Source: JAAYDS01 sp012729155
GTDB lineage: Bacteria > Chloroflexota > Anaerolineae > UBA1429
Length of the DNA: 64,000 nucleotides
Reading direction: 5' to 3'
Assembly (NCBI GenBank): GCA_036774405.1
Contig: DAIPBO010000006.1
Coordinates: 94,934-158,933, forward strand
Positions 23,442-32,551 of this stretch are shown piece by piece. Positions within the stretch are counted from its first letter, which is position 1, and each line of letters opens with the position of its first letter. The position numbers and the translations under genes were made by a program. The notes below the pieces were generated by a model. That model saw only the letters and a list, made by a program, of their open reading frames with translations. It was not told the DNA's origin and searched no databases.

Positions 23442-24563
23442 ATGGCCTCAGAGCGAACGCCAAGCCCAGCTACGGCGCTCATCGCCCCTGAGGCGTTGCA
23501 GGTCGCTGTGGCCGCCTTGCTGGCCTGGTACGATGCCGAACGACGCGACCTGCCCTGGCGCCAGACACGCGACCCCTACCGCATCTGGCTGTCAGAGGTG
23601 CTGCTGCAGCAGACGCAGGTGGCAACGGCCCTGCCCTACTATGCCCGGCTTGTCGAACGCTACCCCACGGTCGAGGCGCTGGCGGCCAGCGACCTGAACG
23701 AACTGCTGGCCCTCTGGCAGGGCCTGGGCTATTACGCGCGCGCACGCAGCCTGCGCCGCGCCGCCCAACAGATTGTGGCGCAGCATGGCGGGCGCCTGCC
23801 GCAGGACTATGAGGCCCTGCTAGCTCTGCCCGGCATCGGCGAGTACACGGCAGGGGCCGTTCTGAGCATCGCCTTTGGGCTGCCCACGCCGGCCATCGAT
23901 GGTAACGTACGCCGTGTGTTGGCGCGTCTGTTCGATCTGGCCAAAGACCTGCGGACCCCCGAGATGCAGCGCTGGCTGACCATGGCCTCGCTGGCCATGC
24001 TGCCGCCCGAGCGCGCCGGTGACTACAACCAGGCAATGATGGAGCTGGGCGCCAGTCTCTGCCGTCCGCGCGACGCCGCCTGCGGCGCCTGCCCCTTGCG
24101 GCAAGCCTGCCTGGCGCACGACCGTGGCACCGCGTCAGATCGGCCTGTACGCCCACCGCGCCGCCAGACGCCCACTCACGAGCGTGTGGCGGCCCATTGC
24201 CTGGATAACGATCGTCTGTTGATCGTAAGGCGGCTGCCCAGCGGCCTGCTGGGCGGTCTGTGGGAGCTGCCCAATTTTGCCCTGCCGCCCAACGCCGCCC
24301 CTACTGCGGCGCTGCAGATGGCCCTGGCCCCCCACGCCCCCGATGCGCTGCCAGGCGAAGAGCTGACTCTGGTGCGCCACGCCTACACCCATTTCTCGGT
24401 GCGGGTGCACGTGCTCGCCTGCACACTGACCGGCTTTGTGCCAAGCGGCGAGTGGGACGCCTGCCACTGGCTCGCGCTCGATGAACTCGAACGCTACGGC
24501 CTCACCGGCGTGGCGCTCAAGGCTATGAGACAGGGCCCCTGGCTGGCGCCGCGCCTGCTATAG
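23442..24563 (+). CDS. mutY: A/G-specific adenine DNA glycosylase
   Basis: A 373-residue base-excision repair enzyme that removes adenine paired with 8-oxoguanine. The helix-hairpin-helix glycosylase domain shows RIWLSEVLLQQTQV with the catalytic Glu, LPGIGEYTAGAV and PAIDGNVRRVLARL with the catalytic Asp. The 4Fe-4S loop cysteines follow in CRPRDAACGACPLRQAC (C-x6-C-x2-C-x5-C). A C-terminal NUDIX-like domain with GLLGGLWELPNF reads the 8-oxoG strand. The start is ATG 23442, though later in-frame starts cannot be excluded. It converges with the aspartase gene and overlaps it by 6 bases. Confidence 0.94.
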   Translation: MASERTPSPATALIAPEALQVAVAALLAWYDAERRDLPWRQTRDPYRIWLSEVLLQQTQVATALPYYARLVERYPTVEALAASDLNELLALWQGLGYYARARSLRRAAQQIVAQHGGRLPQDYEALLALPGIGEYTAGAVLSIAFGLPTPAIDGNVRRVLARLFDLAKDLRTPEMQRWLTMASLAMLPPERAGDYNQAMMELGASLCRPRDAACGACPLRQACLAHDRGTASDRPVRPPRRQTPTHERVAAHCLDNDRLLIVRRLPSGLLGGLWELPNFALPPNAAPTAALQMALAPHAPDALPGEELTLVRHAYTHFSVRVHVLACTLTGFVPSGEWDACHWLALDELERYGLTGVALKAMRQGPWLAPRLL

Positions 24564-25955
24564 CTCCTGGCCAGGGATGCCCGGCTCGGTCATTCCGTAG
24601 GGGTCGAGCACGGTGTCGAGCTGCTCTGCGGTGAGATACCCCAGCTCTTCGGCCACCTGCCGCAGTGGCACGCCGCGGCCAAGCGCCTCTTGCGCCACCT
24701 TGGCCGCGGCACTGTAACCGATGTAAGCATTGAGGGCGGTGGCCAGGCCGATGCTCCTTTGCCCCAGCTCGGCGCAGCGCGCCTCGTTGGCAACGATGCC
24801 GCTAACACAGCGGTCGGTGAACGCCGCCATGCCCCGTGTAAGCACCTCGAGCGACTGTAGCAGGTTGTAGGCGAGAATGGGCACCATCACATTCAACTCG
24901 AGCTGGCCAGCCTGAGCACAGGCCATGATGGTGAGATCGTTGCCCATCACGTGATAGCAGACCATGTTGAGCATCTCGGCCATCACCGGGTTGACCTTGC
25001 CTGGCATGATGGACGAGCCGGGCTGCACCGCCGGCAGCACGATCTCTGCCAGACCGGTGGTGGGGCCAGAACTGAGCAGGCGCAGATCGTTGGCGATGCG
25101 CGTCAGCGTCACAGCCAGGGTACGCAGTGCCGACGAGAGATCGGTGAAATCGGCTGCGCTCTGCATCGACTCGAACAGGTTGCCCGAACTGCAAAAGGTG
25201 AGGCCCGTCAACGCGCTGAGCCGTGCTACCATGGCCTGGTGATAGCCCGGGTGGGCGTTGAGGCCTGTGCCGGTGGCAGTGCCGCCGATGCCCAGCCGTC
25301 GCACGCGCGCAGCGGCAGCACTGATGCGCTCGCCATCCAGCCGCACAGCGCGGGCATAGCCCCCAAACTCTTGGCCCAGGCGCACCGGCACCGCATCTTG
25401 CAGGTGAGTGCGGCCCGCCTTGAGGATAGGGTCAAAGGCCTGGGCCTGAGCCTCGAGCGTCTCGGCCAGGCGCTCAACCTGCGCCAGCAGCGGCCCCACC
25501 AGCCGCGCGGCGCCCACACGCGTCACCGTGGGGATGACATCGTTGGTCGATTGCGCCATGTTCACGTGGTCGTTGGGGTTGACAGGGTCGTACACACCAC
25601 GCTGCCCCCCCAGAGACTCGTTGGCCAGGTTGGCGATGACCTCGTTGGCGTTCATGTTGTGCGAGGTGCCGGCGCCCGCCTGAAAGGGGTCTACAACGAA
25701 CTGATCGTGTAGCTCGCCATCTGCCAGCCGCTGCGCCGCCGCGACGATCGCCTCGCCGCGGCGCTCGTCGAGCTGCCCAAGCGACATGTTGACCTGTGCC
25801 GCCGCCAGCTTGACCAGTGCGGTGGACGACAGGTACACCGCCGGCTGCCTGAGCCCGCTGATGCAAAAGTTCTCGACAGCGCGTTGCGTCTGTGCGCCCC
25901 ACAGGGCGTCGTCGGGCACCTGCACAGGGCCCAGAGAGTCACGTTCAGTTCGCAT
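24558..25955 (-). CDS. aspA: Aspartate ammonia-lyase (fumarase/aspartase superfamily)
   Basis: A 465-residue lyase. Superfamily blocks are FQAGAGTSHNMNANEVIAN, HVNMAQSTNDVIPT, AGRTHLQDAVPVRLGQEFG, and the flexible catalytic loop PGSSIMPGKVNPVM. GAGTS-x-NMN-x-NEV and the second block favour aspartase (aspartate to fumarate plus ammonia) over fumarase C, but class II fumarase cannot be fully excluded. ATG 25955 follows a GAGGAGG site; 21 further upstream codons lie in the preceding gene. It overlaps the YgjP-like gene by 11 bases and is probably co-transcribed with it. Confidence 0.8.
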   Translation of the reverse strand: MRTERDSLGPVQVPDDALWGAQTQRAVENFCISGLRQPAVYLSSTALVKLAAAQVNMSLGQLDERRGEAIVAAAQRLADGELHDQFVVDPFQAGAGTSHNMNANEVIANLANESLGGQRGVYDPVNPNDHVNMAQSTNDVIPTVTRVGAARLVGPLLAQVERLAETLEAQAQAFDPILKAGRTHLQDAVPVRLGQEFGGYARAVRLDGERISAAAARVRRLGIGGTATGTGLNAHPGYHQAMVARLSALTGLTFCSSGNLFESMQSAADFTDLSSALRTLAVTLTRIANDLRLLSSGPTTGLAEIVLPAVQPGSSIMPGKVNPVMAEMLNMVCYHVMGNDLTIMACAQAGQLELNVMVPILAYNLLQSLEVLTRGMAAFTDRCVSGIVANEARCAELGQRSIGLATALNAYIGYSAAAKVAQEALGRGVPLRQVAEELGYLTAEQLDTVLDPYGMTEPGIPGQEL

Positions 25956-26538
25956 CGTCGTCCTCCTCGTGAGGTAGGTGGCCGGCATGCGCCATGCCCA
26001 GCAAGAAACCCCTGGCACGCTCAGCCAGCGGATAGCGGTTAACCAGCGCCCAGAAAGCCGGTGAATGGTTGGGCTCGCGCAGATGGGCCAGCTCGTGCAT
26101 CAGCACATAGTCGAGCACCCAGACAGGCACAACACGCAGCCGATCAGAGATGCGGATGGTGCCACTCCCCGGGGTGCAACTGCCATAGCGGCTGCGCTGA
26201 TTGCTGACAAAGCGGATGCTCTGCCAGGCGAGTTGCCCCCCAAAATGGCGTGCGTTGAGCTGTTGCGCCCTTCGCTCGGCCTCATCATCGGATGGGGGTG
26301 GGCGCCGCGCCTGAGAGCGCTCGAGCCGGGGCAGGAGCTTTTCAACTGCCCGCTTAACCTCGCGCTGCGACGTGGCCAGGGGGGCGCGCACTTCAATGAG
26401 CCCTGGCCCCGCCCAACCCGCAGCGATGCTTTTGGTACGCCGTGCGCTGCGCACCACGCGCACCTGCACTGTGGCGCCATCGGCGCCCGTCAGGGTGAAT
26501 GTCTCTGGGCCGGCAGGTTTGGTTCGTGGCGAGGGCAT
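25945..26538 (-). CDS. YgjP-like (M48/DUF45) zinc metallopeptidase
   Basis: A 197-residue protein with the zinc motif LMHELAHLREPNHSPAFW: HExxH and a third ligand histidine seven residues later. It also has the family block RYGSCTPGSGTIRISDRL that precedes it. DUF45/YgjP proteins are small cytoplasmic metalloproteases of uncertain substrate, often near DNA-repair or restriction genes. The frame continues 44 codons upstream into the tRNA-Leu gene, so I chose ATG 26538 behind an AGAGGAAG site. Confidence 0.86.
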   Translation of the reverse strand: MPSPRTKPAGPETFTLTGADGATVQVRVVRSARRTKSIAAGWAGPGLIEVRAPLATSQREVKRAVEKLLPRLERSQARRPPPSDDEAERRAQQLNARHFGGQLAWQSIRFVSNQRSRYGSCTPGSGTIRISDRLRVVPVWVLDYVLMHELAHLREPNHSPAFWALVNRYPLAERARGFLLGMAHAGHLPHEEDDDAN

Positions 26539-26589
26539 CTCTTCCTCTAGAAAAGCGAAACCCCAGCGCTCACGCGTTGGGGTTCCATC

Positions 26590-26676
26590 TGGTGCCGAGA
26601 GAGGGATTTGAACCCTCACGGGTCTATTACCCACTGCGCCCTGAACGCAGCGCGTCTGCCGTTCCGCCATCTCGGC
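26590..26676 (-). tRNA. tRNA-Leu (anticodon CAG), CCA encoded
   Basis: The acceptor GCCGAGA pairs with TCTCGGC, a long variable arm marks a class II tRNA, the T-loop is GGTTCAAATCC, and the anticodon loop TTCAGGG gives CAG. The genomic sequence encodes the terminal ACCA. Confidence 0.93.
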
Positions 26677-26758
26677 TCAACGCGGTGCACTATACACCGA
26701 TCGACTATGACTGTCAAAACGCCAGGCGCGCCTGACCTTCAGCTCTCGTCAAGCCTCG

Positions 26759-28429
26759 TCAGCGCTCGTCGACCAGGCCCTTTTCGCGTGCCTCAGTGTA
26801 GAGCATGCGCTGCGTAGACGTGTACCATTCGGCGATGTTACGAAAGCGGTCTGAGGCCTCGCTGATCATTCCGATCTGCACGCCCATGATCTCATCGTCC
26901 ACAGCATAAGCATAGACGGGCTGGTAGAGCAGCAGTGAGGGCACATCCTCGGCGAAGTACGCCTGAAACTCGGCATAGAGCGCGGCACGCTCGGCCTCTT
27001 CAGGGGTAAGGCGCGCCGCGGCCAAAACACGGTCGCTATCGCCACTCACATAGCCGGCAAAGTTGAGCCCATCGTCGGTGGCCTGGCTAGAGTGCCAGTA
27101 GGGATACGGGTCAGGATCGGGCGGCAGCGTCTGCCAGCCGGTGAGCACGGCGTCAAAGCGCCGCAGGCGAAGATGCTCACTCACCAGCGTGTCCCACGAC
27201 ACCAGCGTCGGGTTGGCCTGTATGCCCACCTCGCGCAGCTGCTCGCTGATCGCCTGAACCAGCTTGACGCGCACGGGGTCGTCGTCGTTGGTCACCAGGG
27301 CAAACTCGAGCTTGAACGCCCCCTGCTCGCGGATGCCATCGCCATCATGGTCGTACCAGCCCGAGTCGTCGAGGATGGCACGGGCCTTGGCCAGGTCATG
27401 CGTGTACTTGGGCACGTTAGGGTCATAGGCCCAAGAGTGCGGCAGAATGGGGCTATGGATGACAATGCCCTGCCCCCCCAGCACCTCGTCGACCAGCGCC
27501 TGCCGGTCAAGGGCATACATCATTGCCTGGCGCACGTCTACCGACTGGAACACAGGCCGGTCGAGGTTGAGGATGACCAGGTTGTAGCCGGCCAACGGCC
27601 CCGTGTAGAGCGCCAGATCGTCATCCTTACGGACGACATCGAGATACTCGGGCAGCACACGCGCCAGGCCTTGCACCTCACCACGCTTGCGCCCCTCAAA
27701 GACGGACGGCGTATCGGGGTAAAAGCGTAACTCGAGGCGCTCCAGATAGGGGGGCTGGCCATAGTAGCCTTCGAACGGCACCAGCACCATGTGCAGCGCC
27801 GTAACATCTTCCACCCGGAAGGGCCCCGTGCCAACGGGCGAGCCGTTAAAGTCGCTCTCGGCCAGACGCCCCGGCTCGACAGCGCGCAGGATGTGCGCTG
27901 GCAGCACCCCGATGGTGGTATAGTCGAGGAAGGGTGCATAGGGCTCGCGCAGGGTAAAGCGGACCGTGTATTCGCTCAGCGCCTCGGCGGCCACATTACG
28001 CCACAGGTCAGACAGAAAGGCGGCGCCCTGAAAGGCCGGGTCCTGCATCAGCCCGACGGTAAAGATCACATCGCGGGCGCTAAACGGCGCGCCGTCGTGC
28101 CAGGTGACGTCCTCTCGCAGGTGAAAGGTATAGATGGTGCCACCGGCAGAGATATCCCAACTCGTCGCCAGATCGGGCTGGATGCGCCCGCGCTCATCGG
28201 CCCGGGTGAGCCCGCTGTAGATCAGGGCCACCAGGTCCTGGTCGACCGGGTTGGCCTGCGAAAGCAGGGGGTTGACGGTCTGTGGTGTGCCCGCCAGGCC
28301 CTCGACATAGATGCCGCCGGCCTCAGGCACAGTCACGCGGTTGACGCGAAAGGCCACATAGGCCAACACCAGGGCCAACCCGAGGATGGCCACCAGCGCA
28401 ATGATCACCTGGAAGCGAACTCGCCCCAT
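26759..28429 (-). CDS. Peptide/nickel-type ABC transporter substrate-binding protein (SBP family 5)
   Basis: A 556-residue extracellular solute-binding protein. Instead of a lipobox it has an N-terminal membrane anchor (VIIALVAILGLALVLAYVAF). Family-5 motifs include NPLLSQANPVDQDLVALIYSGL, DLATSWDIS, TFHLREDVTWHDGAPFSA and GTGPFRVE. Ligands in this family are oligopeptides, sugars or metals; the actual one is unknown. No permease or ATPase genes are adjacent, so it works with proteins encoded elsewhere, perhaps the permease fusion at 51483-55004. It follows secG by 12 bases and is probably co-transcribed. Confidence 0.85.
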   Translation of the reverse strand: MGRVRFQVIIALVAILGLALVLAYVAFRVNRVTVPEAGGIYVEGLAGTPQTVNPLLSQANPVDQDLVALIYSGLTRADERGRIQPDLATSWDISAGGTIYTFHLREDVTWHDGAPFSARDVIFTVGLMQDPAFQGAAFLSDLWRNVAAEALSEYTVRFTLREPYAPFLDYTTIGVLPAHILRAVEPGRLAESDFNGSPVGTGPFRVEDVTALHMVLVPFEGYYGQPPYLERLELRFYPDTPSVFEGRKRGEVQGLARVLPEYLDVVRKDDDLALYTGPLAGYNLVILNLDRPVFQSVDVRQAMMYALDRQALVDEVLGGQGIVIHSPILPHSWAYDPNVPKYTHDLAKARAILDDSGWYDHDGDGIREQGAFKLEFALVTNDDDPVRVKLVQAISEQLREVGIQANPTLVSWDTLVSEHLRLRRFDAVLTGWQTLPPDPDPYPYWHSSQATDDGLNFAGYVSGDSDRVLAAARLTPEEAERAALYAEFQAYFAEDVPSLLLYQPVYAYAVDDEIMGVQIGMISEASDRFRNIAEWYTSTQRMLYTEAREKGLVDER

Positions 28430-28441
28430 CTGGCGCCCTCG

Positions 28442-28660
28442 CTAGGCGACGAGAACGCTGAGCAGCGAGACGATGAAAAAGACGACCGCCAGGATGACGG
28501 TGACGTTATAGATGGTCTTTTCCACACCGCGTCGCGTGCGCTGCACCGAGCCGCCGCCACCAAAGGTGCTGCTCAATCCGCTGCCGCGCCCCTGAATGAC
28601 CGTCAGCGCGATGAGCGCCGCAGAGATGAGAATTTGCACGACATTAAAGATAATGGACAA
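28442..28660 (-). CDS. secG: Preprotein translocase subunit SecG
   Basis: A 72-residue protein with two membrane helices. SecG signatures are IFNVVQILISAALIALTVIQ followed by GRGSGLSSTFGGGG, then a second helix VTVILAVVFFIVSLLSVLVA. It is the small accessory subunit of the SecYEG channel. The start is TTG 28660, chosen for the GAGGAGG site eight bases upstream and agreement with family length; the frame is open 33 codons further upstream but passes through the promoter. Confidence 0.88.
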   Translation of the reverse strand: MSIIFNVVQILISAALIALTVIQGRGSGLSSTFGGGGSVQRTRRGVEKTIYNVTVILAVVFFIVSLLSVLVA

Positions 28661-28720
28661 GGCCGTGGCCTCCTCACTGGTCCAGATCCGATCGAGCGCC
28701 AAAAAGGCTTGACGGGCGCT

Positions 28721-28729
28721 ATTATAGCA
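28721..28729 (-). promoter_or_regulatory. Extended -10 box upstream of secG
   Basis: TGCTATAAT on the minus strand, about 60 bases ahead of the TTG start. No clear -35 is seen. Confidence 0.4.
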
Positions 28730-28817
28730 CTGGCCTGCATCTTTCCACAATCGCCACAAGGGCGGCTTGACAAGCCATCGGCTTTGGTGTAGACTCCCGG
28801 TTGCCCGAGAGGGGTGG

Positions 28818-28890
28818 GCCGAGGTAGCTCAGTTGGTAGAGCACTTGACTGAAAATCAAGGTGTCCCCAGTTCAAGTCTGGGCTTCGGCA
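28818..28890 (+). tRNA. tRNA-Phe (anticodon GAA)
   Basis: The acceptor GCCGAGG pairs with CTTCGGC, the D-arm is GCTCAGTTGGTAGAGC, the anticodon arm TTGACTGAAAATCAA carries GAA, and the T-loop is GTTCAAGTC. CCA is not encoded. First of three clustered tRNAs. Confidence 0.95.
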
Positions 28891-28919
28891 CCTCGGCGGC
28901 TCACCAAGGCCGCCAGCGA

Positions 28920-28991
28920 GCGGAAGTGGCTCAGTGGTAGAGCATCTCCTTGCCAAGGAGAGGGTCGCGAGTTCGAATCTCGTCTTCCGCT
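28920..28991 (+). tRNA. tRNA-Gly (anticodon GCC)
   Basis: The acceptor GCGGAAG pairs with CTTCCGC, the anticodon arm CTCCTTGCCAAGGAG carries GCC, and the T-loop is GTTCGAATC. Confidence 0.95.
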
Positions 28992-29040
28992 CAACGCATC
29001 GCGGTTCCACTGCCTTGTGAGCGGAACCGTGATGTTTTTC

Positions 29041-29111
29041 GGCGACGTAGCCAAGTGGCAAGGCAGAGGTCTGCAAAACCTTCACCATCGGTTCGAATCC
29101 GATCGTCGCCT
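29041..29111 (+). tRNA. tRNA-Cys (anticodon GCA)
   Basis: The acceptor GGCGACG pairs with CGTCGCC, the anticodon loop TCTGCAAAA carries GCA, and the T-loop is GTTCGAATC with discriminator T. Confidence 0.93.
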
Positions 29112-29144
29112 TAGTTCTTTTGTACAACGCCGGAGGGACTAACG

Positions 29145-29405
29145 TTGGCCAATACATCATCAGCCATCAAGCGTGCACGCCAAGAGCCCAAGCGCACACT
29201 GCGGAACCGCATGGTCAAGTCCAAGATGCGCACCTTCCTGAAAAAGGCCGAGGCTGCGGTGAGCCATGAGGACAAGACAACGGCCGAAGCCGCCGTCTTG
29301 GCTGCTATCACGCAGATCGACAAGGCCGCGCAAAAGGGCGTCATCCATCGCAACAACGCGGCGCGCCGCAAGGCCCGCCTGATGAAGCGCCTCAACGTTC
29401 GCTAG
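29145..29405 (+). CDS. rpsT: 30S ribosomal protein S20
   Basis: An 86-residue, lysine- and arginine-rich helical protein with bS20 signatures NTSSAIKRARQEPKRTLRNR and the C-terminal KGVIHRNNAARRKARLMKRL. It binds 16S rRNA early in 30S assembly. The start is TTG 29145 behind a CGGAGGGA site; rpsT genes often use non-ATG starts for autoregulation. It lies just after the tRNA cluster and has its own terminator. Confidence 0.96.
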   Translation: MANTSSAIKRARQEPKRTLRNRMVKSKMRTFLKKAEAAVSHEDKTTAEAAVLAAITQIDKAAQKGVIHRNNAARRKARLMKRLNVR

Positions 29406-29449
29406 TTTGCCGCGTGGCCGGCAACGGCCGCGGCCAGCATAGCACCTTC

Positions 29450-29481
29450 AGAGACACTGCCCCAACGGTGGTGTCTCTTTG
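29450..29481 (+). terminator. Intrinsic terminator after rpsT
   Basis: AGAGACAC (29450-29457) pairs with GTGTCTCT (29471-29478), with further weak pairs inside, and is followed by TTTG. Confidence 0.75.
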
Positions 29482-29485
29482 TCGT

Positions 29486-31708
29486 TCACGGGTGACAGGC
29501 CAGCAGGATGAGCCCCCCGCGCTCAAAGACAGGGCCACACCAGGGCGCCCAACGTTCGATGGCCAGGGCCTGATCGCCATAGCGCTGACGCTCTTGAGGG
29601 CCCAGTGCCACCCAGCGCACGCCATAGCGCTGCAGCAGCGCCGCCAGCAGCTCGCCATCGGCCGTGAGATAGGCCTGGTCGACGTCGCCCTCTCGCTCGG
29701 CCAGCAGCGGGCCGCTACGCCCCCACTGACGTTCATGGTCGGGCCAGCCCAAGAGCATGGGCACCCCCGTCAGGCTCGACAGCCTCACCGAGGCCGGGGC
29801 ATAGGTCACGCCTGGCGCGGCGAGGAGCACGTCACCGGGCTCTGCCTGCTGCCCTAGCCAAACCACCGCGTCAGCCTCGGCTGGGGTGAGATCTGCGACC
29901 GCATCCAACGTCCAGCGCTCGGGACGCGGTGGCATGGTCAACAGCGGATAGGTGCACAGCAGTGCCCACAACAGCCCTGTCACCGTGGCCACCCCACGTT
30001 GCCAGTGCCCGGCATCGCACAGCCGGGCCAGCGCCACCACCGCTACCGTCCCCAACAGCCACCAGGCCTGATAGTAGAACTTGAACAGCGTGTTCATGCG
30101 GGTGCCGAAAAGGTCGCCCAGAAAGAGCAATTCGGTGCCATAGGTTAGCCCCAGCCCCAGCAGCGCCAACAGCAATGGGCGCGCCGCCGTGGTGGCTGCC
30201 AGACGCCAAAAGCGCTCCGCCAGCCAGGCCAGGGCCAATGCTAACAACAGCGCCAACAGCGCCCCACGCAGCAGGCCCAGCGCCGACAGCGCCACCTGCG
30301 CTGCCCCGCCCACCAGCCAGATGATGACCACTGATGCCACCAGCACACCGAGCCACCAGCGCCACAGACGCCCTCGCCCACTGCCGCGCCACCATGCCGG
30401 CGTGCCCAGCAACAGCCCCACCAGCGGCAACAGCCAGGCCCCAAACACCAGCAGATAGCCCCGCAGCGGCGTCTTGGCAAGCCAGTTCACCTGCAGGCCC
30501 GTCACCTGCGTCGAGAGCCCAAGCCAAAAGAGCGCATAGGGCGCGATTGCCCCCGCGAGCGTCACAAGCCAGAGCGCCCCGGCGTGGGCCCAGCCCGCCA
30601 GCCCGCACCGCGCCTGCCGCACCTGCCAGAGGGCTGCCAGTCCCAACAGCGCGGGCAGCTCCCACCCGTTGATAAAGGCCGCTCCGCCGATCAGCCAGCC
30701 CAGGAATGCCGCCCGCAGCCACCGCCCTTTTGTGCTTTGCGCTGTGAGGGCCAGGCCCACCGCCGACACACTCCAGGGGAGCGCCATCAGGTGCGGGTGC
30801 AGGTCGCCCAGGGCCAGGCTAAAGGCGGGGAACTCGGCGATCACGGTGGGGTCGCGCAGCAACGTTGTGTCGAGCCAGGGGCGCGATGCCCGCCACCACC
30901 AGCTGCCGTCGGGGATCAGCGAACCCGTCACGCTGGCCTCGGCCAGGCCCGGCACGCCCAGCCACGCCGCCACCCCGTCGGGCAGGGCACCCCACGAGTG
31001 CAGAGCCTCGGCCAGCACGATCAGATTACCCGCCGACAGGACCACGCCGGCCCCGAGCGCAGCCATTGCGAGCCTTTTCCAGCGTGCCAGCAGTTCATCG
31101 CTCGGGAGGGCAGCCAGCAGCAGACCATAGAGCGCCTGCGCCGCCAGCCCCGCAGTTGCCGCCAGCGCCAGATTGTAGGCGATGGTGGGCTCTGTGTCGG
31201 CCAAACGGGCCAGCAGACCCCAGACCAGATAGCCCAGGTAATAGTAGTTGAGCGCCTCTCCGGCCAACCAGGGGTCGGCCGGAGGCATGCGGCTGGCGCG
31301 GGCGCAGCTCGCCAGAAAAGCCATATCCATAGGCTGTTCGGTATGAACGATGCCCGGCTCCCGGCCACGCGCCCAGACGACCCAGGCCGCCATGACCAGC
31401 AGCACCACCTCGCCCAGCAGTAGGGCGTGCCAATCGGTCGACAGGGCCTGCCGCACCCCTGACCGACCACGCCACAGCCCCCAGCTGCCCAGCAACCCCG
31501 TCGCAGCCAGCGCCAGCCAGAGGGCAAGTGGCATCGCCAGCAGATGCCCCAGCAGCCAGGCCAGCCAGGTCAAGAACAGCAGGCCCACCGGCCGCGCCCA
31601 CGCCCAGAGAGGGGCCCCTCTGCGCACGCGCAGGGCCAGCAACAGCCCCCAGCCAGCCAAGCCGAGCAGCGTGAGCACCAGCCACCAGGTGAACAGCGTG
31701 AACTTCAT
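29486..31708 (-). CDS. DUF2298 'YYY' multi-pass membrane protein
   Basis: A 740-residue protein with some fifteen hydrophobic helices. The diagnostic block is EALNYYYLGYLVWGLLARL, the triple-tyrosine motif of the DUF2298 (Chlor_Arch_YYY) family found mainly in Chloroflexota and archaea. An upstream acidic loop has TEQPMDMAFL, and LGDLHPHLMALPW follows. Topology resembles GT-C glycosyltransferases, suggesting lipid-linked sugar transfer, but the function is not established. The start is ATG 31708 with GGAGG; a minus-strand TATAAT (31729-31724) implies a very short leader. Confidence 0.87.
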   Translation of the reverse strand: MKFTLFTWWLVLTLLGLAGWGLLLALRVRRGAPLWAWARPVGLLFLTWLAWLLGHLLAMPLALWLALAATGLLGSWGLWRGRSGVRQALSTDWHALLLGEVVLLVMAAWVVWARGREPGIVHTEQPMDMAFLASCARASRMPPADPWLAGEALNYYYLGYLVWGLLARLADTEPTIAYNLALAATAGLAAQALYGLLLAALPSDELLARWKRLAMAALGAGVVLSAGNLIVLAEALHSWGALPDGVAAWLGVPGLAEASVTGSLIPDGSWWWRASRPWLDTTLLRDPTVIAEFPAFSLALGDLHPHLMALPWSVSAVGLALTAQSTKGRWLRAAFLGWLIGGAAFINGWELPALLGLAALWQVRQARCGLAGWAHAGALWLVTLAGAIAPYALFWLGLSTQVTGLQVNWLAKTPLRGYLLVFGAWLLPLVGLLLGTPAWWRGSGRGRLWRWWLGVLVASVVIIWLVGGAAQVALSALGLLRGALLALLLALALAWLAERFWRLAATTAARPLLLALLGLGLTYGTELLFLGDLFGTRMNTLFKFYYQAWWLLGTVAVVALARLCDAGHWQRGVATVTGLLWALLCTYPLLTMPPRPERWTLDAVADLTPAEADAVVWLGQQAEPGDVLLAAPGVTYAPASVRLSSLTGVPMLLGWPDHERQWGRSGPLLAEREGDVDQAYLTADGELLAALLQRYGVRWVALGPQERQRYGDQALAIERWAPWCGPVFERGGLILLACHP

Positions 31709-31723
31709 CGTGCCTCCAGCCGC

Positions 31724-31729
31724 ATTATA
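31724..31729 (-). promoter_or_regulatory. -10 box of the DUF2298 gene
   Basis: CGCTATAATG on the minus strand puts the start site about 9 bases before ATG 31708, leaving just room for the GGAGG site. Confidence 0.4.
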
Positions 31730-31803
31730 GCGCGCGGCGAGTGCTGTTGCTCGCCTTGCCTGCAGCGACGGGCGGGCGTATCATCCGTCTTTGAGGTGTA
31801 ACC

Positions 31804-32544
31804 GTGGTAGATGAGCAACAGGCAATCACGCTGGGACACCCCAGCTATGTATGGCGAGCTGGCCAGGAGCGACGCTTCCAGTTGGCGCGGCGCTATGCTC
31901 CGCTCGAGGGGGCGCGCATCCTCGACGTAGGCTGTGGCCTGGGCCTGTACGTGCAGGCGCTCCGTGCGTACAGCACCGATGTCCACGGCGTGGACGTAGA
32001 CCCCGCCCGCGTGGCCGAGGCCAGCATTACCCTGCCCAACATTCGCGTCGGCAGCGCCGAGGCTTTGCCCTACCCCGACGAGCACTTTGACATCATTCTG
32101 GCCAATGAGGTGTTTGAGCACGTCGATGACGACCGCGCCGCCACACACGAGGCCTGGCGAGTGCTCAAGCCCGGCGGCAAGCTCGTGCTCTTTGTGCCCA
32201 ACCGGTGGTATCCGTTCGAGACCCATGGCTTTTACTGGCGCGGTCGTTACCACTATGGCAACATTCCCCTCGTGAACTATCTGCCCGACCCGTTGAGGCG
32301 GCGGCTGGCGCCGCATGTGCGCGCCTATACCAGGCGGGGCCTGCGCGCGCTGTTCGAGGGGTTGCCCGGAAACATCGTGGTGCACCGACAGGTGTACGCT
32401 GGCTATGACAACATCGTGGCACGCTGGCCCCGCCTGGGCGGCGTCCTGAGGTCCATCAGCTATGCGCTCGAGCGGACGCCGCTGCAGGTGTTGGGTCTAT
32501 CACATATGCTGGTCTTTGAGAAGGCCACCCCCGCAGCCCGTTAG
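31804..32544 (+). CDS. Class I SAM-dependent methyltransferase
   Basis: A 246-residue protein. SAM-fold motifs are ILDVGCGLGLYVQAL (motif I), VDVDPARVAEA, IRVGSAEALPYPDEHFDIILANEVFEHV (central part shown as ALPYPDEHFDIILANEVFEH) and LKPGGKLVLFVPN. It belongs to the Methyltransf_11/25 group; substrate unknown. The start is GTG 31804 behind TTGAGGTG. It ends 7 bases before the RACE gene, so the two are probably an operon. Confidence 0.85.
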   Translation: MVDEQQAITLGHPSYVWRAGQERRFQLARRYAPLEGARILDVGCGLGLYVQALRAYSTDVHGVDVDPARVAEASITLPNIRVGSAEALPYPDEHFDIILANEVFEHVDDDRAATHEAWRVLKPGGKLVLFVPNRWYPFETHGFYWRGRYHYGNIPLVNYLPDPLRRRLAPHVRAYTRRGLRALFEGLPGNIVVHRQVYAGYDNIVARWPRLGGVLRSISYALERTPLQVLGLSHMLVFEKATPAAR

Positions 32545-32551
32545 GAGGCCT

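Noticed and set aside
24558..25955. Calling the lyase a class II fumarase
   Set aside because: The GAGTS-x-NMN-x-NEV and HVNMAQSTND blocks look more like aspartase, though this is not certain.
26539..26670. Longer N terminus of the YgjP-like protein
   Set aside because: It would translate through the tRNA-Leu gene; ATG 26538 has a proper ribosome binding site.
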